A DNA stretch of 11,609 nucleotides from NCBI GenBank assembly GCA_013331535.1, contig DUGF01000078.1, forward strand, positions 489-12,097. The letters are read 5' to 3'. The translations under genes were made by a program, and so were the position numbers. The notes below the pieces were generated by a model that saw nothing but the letters and a program-made list of their open reading frames with translations, was not told where the DNA came from and did no database searches. How positions within the stretch are numbered: the stretch's first letter is position 1; each line of letters starts with the position of its first letter. Below are positions 1 to 6,461 of the stretch, one piece after another. The DNA comes from Microcaldota archaeon. GTDB taxonomy: Archaea > Micrarchaeota > Micrarchaeia > Anstonellales > Bilamarchaeaceae.

Positions 1-684
1 ACCCAATTCATAGAATTCTTAGTCACAAGCGGTGCAATAAAATTCGGAGACTTCACACTCAAGAGTGGAAGGCAGAGCCCGTTCTTTATTTCCACAGGAG
101 TTCTATGCGATGGTTTGTCCAGTTATGAGCTTGGCAAGGCATATGCGGCAAAGATCAATGAAAAATTCGTCGCAGGAAGTGGAAGTGGCGGAGTAAGCGG
201 CAGCAGTGGTTTTGATATAATCTTCGGACCCGCATATAAGGGAATTCCGCTCGCGGTTTCTGTTTCTGTTGCTCTTCAAAAGGAATTCGGAGTAAATAAG
301 CCCTGGCTTTTCGACCGCAAGGAAAAGAAAATCCATGGGGATGCAGGTGTTTTCGTAGGTTGCGAATTGGACAAAGATTCGCGTGTTGTTCTTGTTGATG
401 ACGTGATGACTACTGGCGAAACAAAATTCGAGGCAATCGATAAGATAAAATCCTATGGCGCAAAGGTAGTTGGAATTGTAATCGCGGTTGATAGGATGGA
501 AAAGGGAATCCGTCTAAATGCAATAGAGGAATTCACGAATAAGTGCGGGGTTCCGGTTTATCCGATAACCAATGTAAAGGAGATATTTGACTATTTGAGA
601 AACAGAAATGTTGGTGGAAAGGTTTACGTAACAGATAAAATTTACCAGAATTTTATAAAATATAGGGAGAAATATGGGGTTTAG
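1..684 (+). CDS. pyrE: orotate phosphoribosyltransferase, 5'-truncated by window edge
   Basis: Joins orotate to PRPP to make orotidine 5'-phosphate in de novo pyrimidine synthesis (cytosolic). The frame is open from base 1, giving 227 residues. The visible N-terminus (FIEFLVTSGAIKFGDFTLKSG, split by no stop) matches the start of the PyrE fold, so only about 5-10 residues are probably missing. The PRPP-binding loop VVLVDDVMTTGET lies at about partial residues 129-141, with the two acidic residues and TTGET in place. A further sign is FGPAYKGIPLA, the conserved substrate-side loop. An internal TTG at 115 is not the start, because conserved PyrE sequence continues upstream of it. Unusual: a Gly/Ser-rich insert (GSGSGGVSGSSG) at about residues 59-70, just before the FGPAYKG loop. 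The gene converges on the next one, and the ends overlap by 4 nt. Confidence 0.95.
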   Translation, partial: TQFIEFLVTSGAIKFGDFTLKSGRQSPFFISTGVLCDGLSSYELGKAYAAKINEKFVAGSGSGGVSGSSGFDIIFGPAYKGIPLAVSVSVALQKEFGVNKPWLFDRKEKKIHGDAGVFVGCELDKDSRVVLVDDVMTTGETKFEAIDKIKSYGAKVVGIVIAVDRMEKGIRLNAIEEFTNKCGVPVYPITNVKEIFDYLRNRNVGGKVYVTDKIYQNFIKYREKYGV

Positions 685-1079
685 TCGCTAGCTGCTCGTT
701 GCTTTCGTTCAGATCCTTGTCTTCGTAAGCTATTATCACACTCTCTTTCTCTGGCACTGCATCTAAAAATATTAGTGTAATATTTATTTCTCGTTTGTCT
801 TGCATCTGGTGTGAGAGGATTAATATTTTCCCAAGCATTTCTCCATCCGTACTCCGCAAAAGCATATCCCCTCCGAGCTTTTTCCCAATCATTGCTTCGT
901 AAGAATGTATCTGCGTCTGATTCCCATCCTTGAGCTTCTGCGTGTTCTTTTATTCGGGTTCTTTCCAGTTTTTGATATCTTTCCATCTGCTCTTCCCTGC
1001 ACGCAGTTCTCCATGCTATAAATCCTGTGAGTATTCTGACCGGAGAAAGCTTTGCAACAGTTGTTTTAAATGAAGTCAT
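681..1079 (-). CDS. small helical hypothetical protein (132 aa)
   Basis: I do not recognise this with certainty. The ATG start lies about 26 nt downstream of a TATA box (1101-1110), which fits leaderless transcription and supports it as a real gene. The middle (residues ~32-90) looks alpha-helical and aromatic-rich, with NDWEKARRGYAFAEYGWRNA. This is loosely reminiscent of archaeal DUF357 helical-bundle proteins, which carry a 'xxY..A...A.GW.DA' pattern; the resemblance is weak and is inference only. The C-terminal ~25 residues are rich in R, K, E and Q with little hydrophobic content, so the tail may be disordered. It ends 4 nt inside the convergent pyrE gene. A shorter start at Met32 is possible, but the promoter spacing favours the start given. 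Confidence 0.55.
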   Translation of the reverse strand: MTSFKTTVAKLSPVRILTGFIAWRTACREEQMERYQKLERTRIKEHAEAQGWESDADTFLRSNDWEKARRGYAFAEYGWRNAWENINPLTPDARQTRNKYYTNIFRCSARERECDNSLRRQGSERKQRAASD

Positions 1080-1100
1080 GATAATTAATGTATTAGGATG

Positions 1101-1110
1101 GATTTATAAT
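1101..1110 (-). promoter_or_regulatory. TATA box for the 681-1079 gene
   Basis: On the minus strand this reads ATTATAAATC, centred about 26 nt upstream of the ATG at 1079. The spacing places the transcription start at or next to the start codon (leaderless). Confidence 0.5.
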
Positions 1111-1140
1111 TATGACGGAGATTGGTAAAATTACCCCAAC

Positions 1141-1149
1141 CTTTTAATT
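1141..1149 (+). promoter_or_regulatory. TATA-like box for nre
   Basis: CTTTTAATT sits about 32 nt upstream of the ATG at 1178. There is no Shine-Dalgarno match between it and the start, consistent with a leaderless or very short-leader mRNA. Confidence 0.4.
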
Positions 1150-1177
1150 TCTCAACTGCTATCTAACCAAGATTCCG

Positions 1178-2488
1178 ATGAAACCACCCAACAAGGCGAG
1201 GCGACCCGAAGCGTCTGGTTCTGGTGCTGTCAATGAAAATATTTGTGCGCAGCACTCACCTCACCTTGTTACAGCAGATTTATGCGTCCGATGCAAGGCA
1301 ACCAAAAAGCTTTGCGGGCTTTCGTTCTGCCCTCTTCTGAGCAAGATTAAGGCGCAGTCCTCAATGTCCAAATCTATCGGATTGGATATGTTCGGACCTT
1401 CAAACGAACTATTCGTAGGCAGCGCATTCTATCCTGATGTTTATGCAGGGCCGCTTGTTTCCGCTGTTTCCGCGGAAAGCCAGACCAATGCTGCGGAAAC
1501 CCGGACACAATCTATTGAAAGCCCGCGTGACCTTTACGGCAAAAGCTATGAGGAGATAATCCGTAATTTCTCTGCAATTCTTCGCGGAAAACAAAAAACT
1601 ACGGTTACGCGGCGTGTTTCTGATGAAATGCAGGAAGTATCTATCAGCATCCGCGCAGTGGATGTTGAAGTAAAATTCTCAAAAGTTCCAAAATTCGATA
1701 TGCAATTCTCTTCAGTTCTCCAGCCAATGGGTGCAAGTGCTCCGCTCAGGGAATTCCATCAGGCGGAAAATCCGAAAATTCCTGGAAAAGTTGATTCTGT
1801 TATTGGGGAAGGACTTAAGGCAACCGAGGCGCTTTGCGAACTTTCCAACGCGGGCTTTGATAATTATTATCTTTCGCGGATTCTTTCATCCGGTGCGCTC
1901 GGAAAAAAAGAAAACCGAAAATTGGTTCCTACGCGATGGGGGATAACCGCAACCGATGACATGCTCGGAAAGCAGATACTTGGAGAGGTGAGGGAGTTTC
2001 CTGAGCAAAACGAATTTTTGTTATTCCACAATGAGTTCCTTCATAACCGCTTTTTCGTTCTTTTACTGCCTGGGGCATGGGAGTTTGAAAACTTTGAATC
2101 CTGGGCGCCGGAATCTGTCTGGGCCAAAGGAGCAACTGATACGATAACTACTGAAGAATATGAGCCGCATGAAGGCAGGACCACCTATGCGGACAAGCAG
2201 GTTGGTGCGTATTACGCAGTTCGTTTGGCAGTTGCGGAATACCTAAACAAAATCAGAAGGCAAGCACGGGTCGTTGTTATCCGCGAGATTGGAGAGGGTT
2301 ATATTGTTCCTGTAGGTGTCTGGGAGGTAAGAGAGAATGTAAGGCACGCTCTTTTGTCAGCTCCGGAACGTTTCGGTTCCCTGTCAAAATTGTTCACCGC
2401 TCTTTCTTCATCTATACGCGTTCCGCTTTCTCGCTATCAGTCTATGAGCAAGATCATGCGTCAGACGAGGTTGGGAGATTTTTTCTGA
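1178..2488 (+). CDS. nreA: Nre family archaeal DNA repair protein with C-terminal PIP box
   Basis: Archaeal Nre proteins (DUF650/DUF651 families) take part in repair of DNA damage such as crosslinks, working with the sliding clamp PCNA. Seen here: a Cys cluster C36-x2-C39-x6-C46-x4-C51 near the N-terminus, which probably binds zinc. It is followed by the family-typical SIGLDMFGPSNELFVG (residues ~66-81) and a Y-P-x-V-x-x-GP stretch. The last eight residues, QTRLGDFF (429-436), are a textbook PCNA-interacting motif (Q-x-x-L-x-x-F-F). At 436 aa it is near the usual family length, so it appears complete. The ATG was chosen because it lies just upstream of the Cys cluster and 32 nt past a TATA-like box. 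It stands alone on its strand between divergent neighbours. The A versus B subtype is not certain. Confidence 0.9.
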   Translation: MKPPNKARRPEASGSGAVNENICAQHSPHLVTADLCVRCKATKKLCGLSFCPLLSKIKAQSSMSKSIGLDMFGPSNELFVGSAFYPDVYAGPLVSAVSAESQTNAAETRTQSIESPRDLYGKSYEEIIRNFSAILRGKQKTTVTRRVSDEMQEVSISIRAVDVEVKFSKVPKFDMQFSSVLQPMGASAPLREFHQAENPKIPGKVDSVIGEGLKATEALCELSNAGFDNYYLSRILSSGALGKKENRKLVPTRWGITATDDMLGKQILGEVREFPEQNEFLLFHNEFLHNRFFVLLLPGAWEFENFESWAPESVWAKGATDTITTEEYEPHEGRTTYADKQVGAYYAVRLAVAEYLNKIRRQARVVVIREIGEGYIVPVGVWEVRENVRHALLSAPERFGSLSKLFTALSSSIRVPLSRYQSMSKIMRQTRLGDFF

Positions 2489-2503
2489 CATGAAAACCCA
2501 ATC

Positions 2504-2512
2504 CTTATAAAC
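2504..2512 (+). promoter_or_regulatory. TATA box for the 2536 gene
   Basis: CTTATAAAC is centred 28 nt upstream of the ATG at 2536, the standard archaeal TATA-to-start distance, again with no leader and no Shine-Dalgarno. It lies just after the nre stop codon. Confidence 0.55.
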
Positions 2513-2535
2513 TATCTCCACTATAAATCTCTGTC

Positions 2536-3150
2536 ATGCCAATGACACCGGCACATCTAAGGGCAGCGCCTCCAAAAGAGGTAATTGCCAGATACAACTC
2601 CTTCAGAAGTAAACTTCCAGAATCAGACAAAGTTTTTGTTCCTGATTTTTCAAGTGGAACAGTTTCTTTTATCGGAGAAGGTTCCATACGCTATGTTTTT
2701 CGCATTCCATCAGATGAAACACAGACTAAAACAGCTGTTTTGAAAATAGGAAAAGAGTTCTTTCTGCAAACAGAAGCTGATGCAATAAAAGCTAATTTAG
2801 GTACTCTGGCATGGCTTGGGTTAGATGCAATTGTAGTTCCAGAAGTTCTTTATGTAATCGGAGATCAGAGAACCGGAGAGCCTGGGCGGGATTATGGTCT
2901 GATAAAAACTGATCTTACAGAAGGCGGTTTATATCTGCTTGAGGATGTGACTACTTCTGGCTCTGTTCCAGTGCGCTTACTCACAAAAAAATTCCATGAT
3001 GATGCTAATACCATAGACCAGGTTTTTGGCCTGGATAAAATAAATATTTTTGCTGCATTAGCCATCAGAAAACTTCTGGACGGGACACCACACTCTCTTT
3101 GCTTTTCGGATATGGATAATTTCAGGATAGAATCTGTGGTCAAGGCATAG
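2536..3150 (+). CDS. hypothetical protein resembling a kinase-fold N-lobe (204 aa)
   Basis: No family recognised outright. Residues ~42-140 follow the order of a protein-kinase or aminoglycoside-kinase small lobe. There is a glycine-rich loop GEGSIRYVF (47-55) and a beta-3-like AVLKI with Lys70 in the ATP-lysine position. A helix follows with Glu80, then strand-like VVPEVLYVIGD (100-110), then GLYLLEDV (131-138) where a beta-5/hinge would fall. The C-lobe is much too short: only ~65 residues follow, and there is no clear HxD....N catalytic loop or DFG. The nearest thing is FSDMDNF (190-196). So it may be a nucleotide-binding relic, a partner protein, or an unrelated fold. It starts leaderless from the TATA box at 2504-2512. 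Its 3' end overlaps the convergent hydrolase gene by 11 nt. Confidence 0.7.
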   Translation: MPMTPAHLRAAPPKEVIARYNSFRSKLPESDKVFVPDFSSGTVSFIGEGSIRYVFRIPSDETQTKTAVLKIGKEFFLQTEADAIKANLGTLAWLGLDAIVVPEVLYVIGDQRTGEPGRDYGLIKTDLTEGGLYLLEDVTTSGSVPVRLLTKKFHDDANTIDQVFGLDKINIFAALAIRKLLDGTPHSLCFSDMDNFRIESVVKA

Positions 3151-3670
3151 TCTTTCGCGCATTGTTTGCAGCAGGCCTTTCAAAAGTCCATTCAATTATC
3201 TTTTTCGCGGATTCCTGGAATTCCGCTCCGTTCATTGTTCCGCATAAATCTGTCAGTACCTTCACCGTAAAGCCAAGGTCAAACCCATCATAAGCCGAGG
3301 AAAGAACGCAAGCTTCCGTATCCGTTCCGCACAAATGAATCTCATTTATTCCTTTCTTGCGGAGCACATCAACCAATCGTTGATTCTTAAATGCTGAAAA
3401 TGTGTCCTTTTCAAATACGTGCGAGTTTCCGTTGTTTGCAAGTCTGGCAAGAGTAGGATGTATGTCTGTTTCCGGAGGTTCGGTACATTTATCCCATCCA
3501 TGCGCGAGGAAAAAATTCGATTTTTCATTGTTTACGAATTTAGTGAACAGAACCGCACCATATTCGCTTCCATTCCTGCCAATATACTCTGCAATTCTAC
3601 TAGGTATGTGTGCCGTATGCTCGTTTATGAAATAGTTCTGAACGTCAATTACAATAAGGGCCTTTTTCAT
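3140..3670 (-). CDS. isochorismatase-like cysteine hydrolase
   Basis: Cytosolic alpha/beta hydrolase of the isochorismatase/nicotinamidase superfamily. The catalytic triad is visible: Asp9 in LIVIDVQN, Lys88 in FEKDTFSAF, and nucleophile Cys121 in CGTDTEACVLSSAYDGFDLGF (read across residues 114-134). The acidic and small residues before the Cys match the conserved cis-peptide region. Length (176 aa) is typical and the protein looks complete. The substrate cannot be assigned. A metal-binding DxH motif in the position used by nicotinamidases is not apparent, so I would not call it PncA. It shares a divergent promoter region with the 3756 gene, and no Shine-Dalgarno is obvious. Its end overlaps the convergent 2536 gene by 11 nt. 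Confidence 0.88.
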   Translation of the reverse strand: MKKALIVIDVQNYFINEHTAHIPSRIAEYIGRNGSEYGAVLFTKFVNNEKSNFFLAHGWDKCTEPPETDIHPTLARLANNGNSHVFEKDTFSAFKNQRLVDVLRKKGINEIHLCGTDTEACVLSSAYDGFDLGFTVKVLTDLCGTMNGAEFQESAKKIIEWTFERPAANNARKTMP

Positions 3671-3702
3671 AGAAATCGTGCGGTTTACTTCTCTGCGCTA
3701 AT

Positions 3703-3714
3703 GTATTTAAAGAT
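3703..3714. promoter_or_regulatory. shared divergent TATA element
   Basis: GTATTTAAAGAT contains a nearly symmetric TATTTAAA core between two divergent genes. On the minus strand (CTTTAAATAC) it lies 33-44 nt upstream of the hydrolase ATG at 3670. On the plus strand it lies about 45 nt upstream of the ATG at 3756, leaving a leader of about 20 nt that holds a Shine-Dalgarno. One element may serve both directions. Confidence 0.4.
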
Positions 3715-3745
3715 AATCTGTATATGCTCTCCAGAATTTATTTGT

Positions 3746-3752
3746 GGTGATC
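3746..3752 (+). promoter_or_regulatory. strong Shine-Dalgarno for the 3756 gene
   Basis: GGTGATC is complementary to the conserved archaeal 16S 3' end (ATCACCTCC) and ends 3 nt before the ATG. This fixes the start of the small gene and shows that leadered, SD-dependent initiation coexists with leaderless genes in this window. Confidence 0.6.
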
Positions 3753-3755
3753 TAA

Positions 3756-4058
3756 ATGGAAGACTTTTACTTTGACGGCCGTTCAATTCACAAAAGCGGC
3801 GGGGAGTATATCGGGAAAATTGAGTCAAACGCAATCTGCGATGCAACTGGTGGTGAACTTATCTGGATAAAAGAGAACTCAGTTTGCAACAGATATGGAA
3901 CTGCCCTTGCTACGGTTGAAAAGGGGAATATCTTAAGTACAAGCGGCGGAGAGCTTTCCAGCCTGGGTAATGCAAGGCGCTATTTCGGGAATAGCAACGA
4001 CACCGAGGATATTTACGTTGCAGCTGCATGGATGTGCTTTGTAAAAGGAATCCGCTAG
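3756..4058 (+). CDS. small glycine-rich beta-strand protein (100 aa), function unknown
   Basis: Not recognised. The start is well supported by GGTGATC immediately upstream. The sequence looks like three or four short beta-hairpin repeats, each turning on a GGE motif: SGGEYIGKI (~14-22), TGGELIWI (~31-38) and SGGELSSLG (~63-71). The first two are followed by hydrophobic strand residues. A tail with DIYVAAAWMCFVKGIR follows. There is no signal peptide and no membrane segment long enough to be convincing. The stop codon lies inside a nested hairpin (4050-4095). It is divergent from the hydrolase gene and upstream of the tRNA. Confidence 0.75.
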   Translation: MEDFYFDGRSIHKSGGEYIGKIESNAICDATGGELIWIKENSVCNRYGTALATVEKGNILSTSGGELSSLGNARRYFGNSNDTEDIYVAAAWMCFVKGIR

Positions 4059-4095
4059 CGAGATACACTTGCGCTTCGCATCTGCTCGTGCGGAT
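4050..4095 (+). terminator. nested three-helix hairpin spanning the stop codon
   Basis: Stacked inverted repeats: ATCCGC (4050-4055) pairs with GCGGAT (4090-4095). CGAG (4059-4062) pairs with CTCG (4085-4088). TGCG (4070-4073) pairs with CGCA (4077-4080) around a CTT loop. The structure includes the TAG stop (4056-4058) of the preceding gene. T-rich sequence follows only ~30 nt later (4122-4136). A transcript-end or stability structure is the simplest reading, but a terminator role is inferred. Confidence 0.4.
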
Positions 4096-4158
4096 CAGAC
4101 TCCCAAATCTGCGATAGGGGTCATTTTTATCTTTTTCTCATTATACTCAATAAAACTT

Positions 4159-4286
4159 GCGACTGTAGTCTAGCAAACCTTTTTCGGAAAAGAAAGAACG
4201 AATGCAAATAGAAAGAAAAGGTTTGGACAGTGGTAGGATTCGAGATTGCCAATCTCGTGACCCGGGTTCGAACCCCGGCGGTCGCA
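4159..4286 (+). tRNA. tRNA-Gly(GCC) with an intron in the D-loop
   Basis: Once 57 nt are removed, a complete 71-nt cloverleaf remains. The acceptor is GCGACTG (4159-4165) with CGGTCGC (4279-4285), with A4286 as discriminator. The D-stem is GTCT (4168-4171) with GGAT (4236-4239). The anticodon stem is CGAGA/TCTCG (4241-4245 and 4253-4257) with loop TTGCCAA, so the anticodon is GCC at 4248-4250. The T-arm is CCGGG-TTCGAAC-CCCGG (4262-4278). CCA is not encoded. The D-loop (AG then TGGTA) is split by the intron, so the A-box is interrupted. The mature sequence closely resembles euryarchaeal tRNA-Gly(GCC). The gene stands alone between two protein genes. Confidence 0.93.
4173..4229 (+). other. tRNA intron at a non-canonical D-loop position (57 nt)
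   Basis: The intron ends form a 10-bp helix: CAAACCTTTT (4174-4183) pairs with AAAAGGTTTG (4216-4225). GTC of exon 1 (4168-4170) pairs with GAC (4226-4228) at the intron 3' end, leaving a 3-nt bulge TAG (4171-4173). This is the exon helix, bulge and intron helix expected for the 5' cut of a bulge-helix-bulge substrate. The 3' side lacks a firm outer helix, so the motif is relaxed. AG occurs at both junctions, so boundaries can shift by one base either way (4172-4228 to 4174-4230) with the same mature tRNA. The loop (4184-4215) is purine-rich and has no ORF. Confidence 0.85.
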
Positions 4287-4507
4287 AAATTTGTTTTATA
4301 ACTTTTGGGAACTTCCGAACAAAATTTTATTTCGGTCCTATTGCCTTAAATGTTCAGGGCAAACTCTCCAGCTAGGCTGAACTATAGTAATTGACATAGT
4401 AGTAAATGATATAAAAAAGAGTATTTAAATTCGAGGGTCTATGGGGTTTCAGGAAATCAACTATTATTTTACTCAAAAAACTGGGTTTATGCCGCCCTTT
4501 ACATTTC
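4287..4507 (+). other. gene-free spacer between the tRNA and pepA
   Basis: AT-rich, with no convincing ORF. It holds a 6-bp hairpin, GTTCAG (4352-4357) with CTGAAC (4377-4382) around a 19-nt loop, and a TATA-like AGTATTTAAAT near 4421-4431 that has no gene at the right distance on either strand. A small RNA is conceivable but nothing in the sequence establishes one. Confidence 0.3.
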
Positions 4508-4548
4508 CTTATAAATTTTCTTTTTGTAATAGATTGTGTTAAGGTGAT
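4508..4548 (+). promoter_or_regulatory. pepA promoter and Shine-Dalgarno
   Basis: A TATA box, CTTATAAAT (4508-4516), predicts a transcription start near 4538-4542. GGTGAT (4543-4548), the archaeal Shine-Dalgarno core, ends 5 nt before the ATG at 4554. Both elements agree on the annotated start. Confidence 0.65.
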
Positions 4549-4553
4549 TTTCA

Positions 4554-6035
4554 ATGCAGGTTACTGTGAAAAAAGGAAATTTTGATATTCCGTGCGATTT
4601 GCTCGCTGTTCCGATATTTCAAGGTGTTCAACTTCCAAAGGAGCTTTCCGAGTTTGCAAAGTCAATCCGCAAGGAAGTTTTTGATGGAAAGGAAAACCAG
4701 GTTCTTCTTCTGGATACCCTGGGAAAAGGAAAATGGAAATATCTTCTCCTATTCGGACTTGGGGAAGAAAAAGAATTGTTGCTTGACAAGTTCCGTGCAT
4801 TCGCAGGTTCAGCAGTTCGCGCTTCAAAATCAACTCAATCTACGATTGTTTGCGCAATAGTTCCGGAAATCAAAACCTTCCAGAAAACCGAAATCTCACA
4901 GGCAATATCTGAAGGCGCTTTGCTTTCAAACTACAAATGCACAAAGTTCAAATCAAAGAAAGGCGAAGGTGCAGATAAAGAGCCGGAGTTTGAACCAAAG
5001 GAATTTTCAATTGTTTCCGCGGATATAAAGGGAGTCGAAGCAGCAGTAAATCGGGGTTCAATTCTTGCAGGTGCGCAGAATTACGTGCGGGATATAAATG
5101 AGAACCCGGCCAATATTGTAACTCCGCAAAAACTCGCGGAATCTGCAAAGGAGCTATCCAAAAATCCAAACATTTCCTGTACAGTCTATGAAAAGGATGC
5201 GTTGAAAAAAGCAGGAATGAACGGAATTCTTGCAGTAAATCAAGGTAGTGATCTACCCCCAGTTCTCATCATGCTAGAATACAATAAAGACAAGAAACTG
5301 CCGCATTATTGCGTTGTTGGAAAGGGAATAACCTTTGATTCCGGTGGTATTTCAATCAAACCAAGCAAAGGAATGCACGAAATGAAATATGATAAAACAG
5401 GTGCTGTCTGCACACTTGGAATAATTAAAGCTGTGGCAGAGCTTGGGCTTCCAATCCGCCTTACCGGACTAATGCCAGCAACCGAAAACATGCCTTCCGG
5501 GAGTGCGCAAAAACCAGGCGATATAATCACGATGTATAATGGAAAAACCACAGAAGTCCTTAACACGGATGCTGAAGGCAGGCTTATTCTTGGAGATGCA
5601 CTTGCATTTGCAGCTGAGAAAAAGCCGGATGCAATAATTGACTTGGCAACGCTTACTGGTGCAATCATCGTTGCGCTTGGGCCTCATGCAGCCGGGTTAT
5701 TCAGCAATGACGACGAAGTTGCCTCAGCGCTGATGAGTGCGGGAGAGAAGACACATGAACGCGTTTGGAGAATGCCGTTATGGAAAGACTATGCTGAAAT
5801 GATAAAGGGAGATTTTGCGGATATAAAAAATATAGGTAGCGAAAGCGGGGAGGCGAGTTCCATCACTGCAGCAAAATTCCTTCAGGAATTCGTCGGAGAA
5901 TGCAAATGGGCGCATCTTGACATCGCAGGTGTTGACAATATCAAGGCTGCACATCCTTATATGGAAAAAGGTGCGAGTGGAATTGGCGTGAGACTCGTGG
6001 TTTTAGCGCTTGAAATGCTTGCGGCTAAGAAATAA
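4554..6035 (+). CDS. pepA: leucyl aminopeptidase, M17 family (cytosol aminopeptidase)
   Basis: Removes N-terminal residues from peptides in the cytosol using two metal ions. All active-site residues expected from the E. coli PepA pattern are present at a constant offset. Metal ligands are Lys257 and Asp262 (VGKGITFDSGG), Asp280 (MKYDKTGA), and Asp339 and Glu341 in the family signature NTDAEGRL. Catalytic residues are Lys269 and Arg343. Residues ~1-160 form the N-terminal macro-like domain and ~165-493 the catalytic domain. At 493 aa it is full length. The start is fixed by GGTGAT five bases upstream. The ferredoxin gene follows after 31 nt and may be co-transcribed. M17 enzymes are common in bacteria and eukaryotes and patchy in archaea, so transfer is possible, but base use looks like the neighbours. 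Confidence 0.97.
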   Translation: MQVTVKKGNFDIPCDLLAVPIFQGVQLPKELSEFAKSIRKEVFDGKENQVLLLDTLGKGKWKYLLLFGLGEEKELLLDKFRAFAGSAVRASKSTQSTIVCAIVPEIKTFQKTEISQAISEGALLSNYKCTKFKSKKGEGADKEPEFEPKEFSIVSADIKGVEAAVNRGSILAGAQNYVRDINENPANIVTPQKLAESAKELSKNPNISCTVYEKDALKKAGMNGILAVNQGSDLPPVLIMLEYNKDKKLPHYCVVGKGITFDSGGISIKPSKGMHEMKYDKTGAVCTLGIIKAVAELGLPIRLTGLMPATENMPSGSAQKPGDIITMYNGKTTEVLNTDAEGRLILGDALAFAAEKKPDAIIDLATLTGAIIVALGPHAAGLFSNDDEVASALMSAGEKTHERVWRMPLWKDYAEMIKGDFADIKNIGSESGEASSITAAKFLQEFVGECKWAHLDIAGVDNIKAAHPYMEKGASGIGVRLVVLALEMLAAKK

Positions 6036-6066
6036 TCAAACAAATTATTGTTCGGGGTCTGTTTAT

Positions 6067-6342
6067 ATGGCAAAGATTACTGTAAAAAATGACGATGTTT
6101 CGTTTGAAGTTCCTGATGGTTCAGCTCTGAAAAATTCCCTACAAACGAATTCCTCATTAATGTTCGGTTGCGGGCAGGGAAAATGCGGGATCTGTATCTG
6201 TTCACTGACGCGTGGTGCGGAGAATATTGCTCCAAAAACCCAGGATGAGATAAATCTTCTTTCCAAAAGAAATGCGAATCCTAACCAGAGATTGGGGTGC
6301 CAGTTGAGAGTAATAAAAGGGGAAGTGGGGATCGAGTATTGA
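6067..6342 (+). CDS. plant-type [2Fe-2S] ferredoxin (91 aa)
   Basis: Small soluble electron carrier. The cluster ligands fit C35-x4-C40-x2-C43 plus C78, the plant-type ferredoxin pattern, in FGCGQGKCGICIC and RLGCQLRV. The preceding VPDGSALKNSL and the distal RLGCQ are also family-typical. An extra Cys45 sits beside the third ligand. The ATG at 6067 is chosen because the domain begins directly after it; an upstream in-frame ATG at 6010 would add 19 residues that overlap pepA and have no domain match. No reductase or oxidoreductase partner is visible nearby. It lies 31 nt after pepA, probably on the same transcript. GGGGT just upstream is at best a weak Shine-Dalgarno. Confidence 0.93.
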   Translation: MAKITVKNDDVSFEVPDGSALKNSLQTNSSLMFGCGQGKCGICICSLTRGAENIAPKTQDEINLLSKRNANPNQRLGCQLRVIKGEVGIEY

Positions 6343-6412
6343 TTCTAAGGCATATCAAAAAAATAAAACTTCAAAAGACAGAAAATTCAAAATAAAGAAA
6401 TTTCGCTGAATT

Positions 6413-6448
6413 TTAGCGATTAGCCACTTGCCAATAGCTAACCGCTAA
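6413..6448. terminator. hairpin between convergent genes
   Basis: TTAGCGATTAGC (6413-6424) pairs with GCTAACCGCTAA (6437-6448), 12 positions with one mismatch, around a 12-nt loop. A second, overlapping small hairpin (TCGCT 6403-6407 with AGCGA 6415-6419) is possible. It sits in the 119-nt gap between the convergent ferredoxin and cupredoxin genes, where a two-way transcription end would be useful. The terminator role is inferred. Confidence 0.4.
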
Positions 6449-6461
6449 CAGCAATAGATCT

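Noticed and set aside
3140..3670. Nicotinamidase (PncA) identity for the hydrolase
   Set aside because: The Asp-Lys-Cys triad is shared across the superfamily and the nicotinamidase metal-binding DxH motif is not apparent, so the substrate is left open.
6010..6066. Upstream ATG extension of the ferredoxin
   Set aside because: The extra 19 residues overlap pepA and do not resemble ferredoxin; the domain begins right after ATG 6067.
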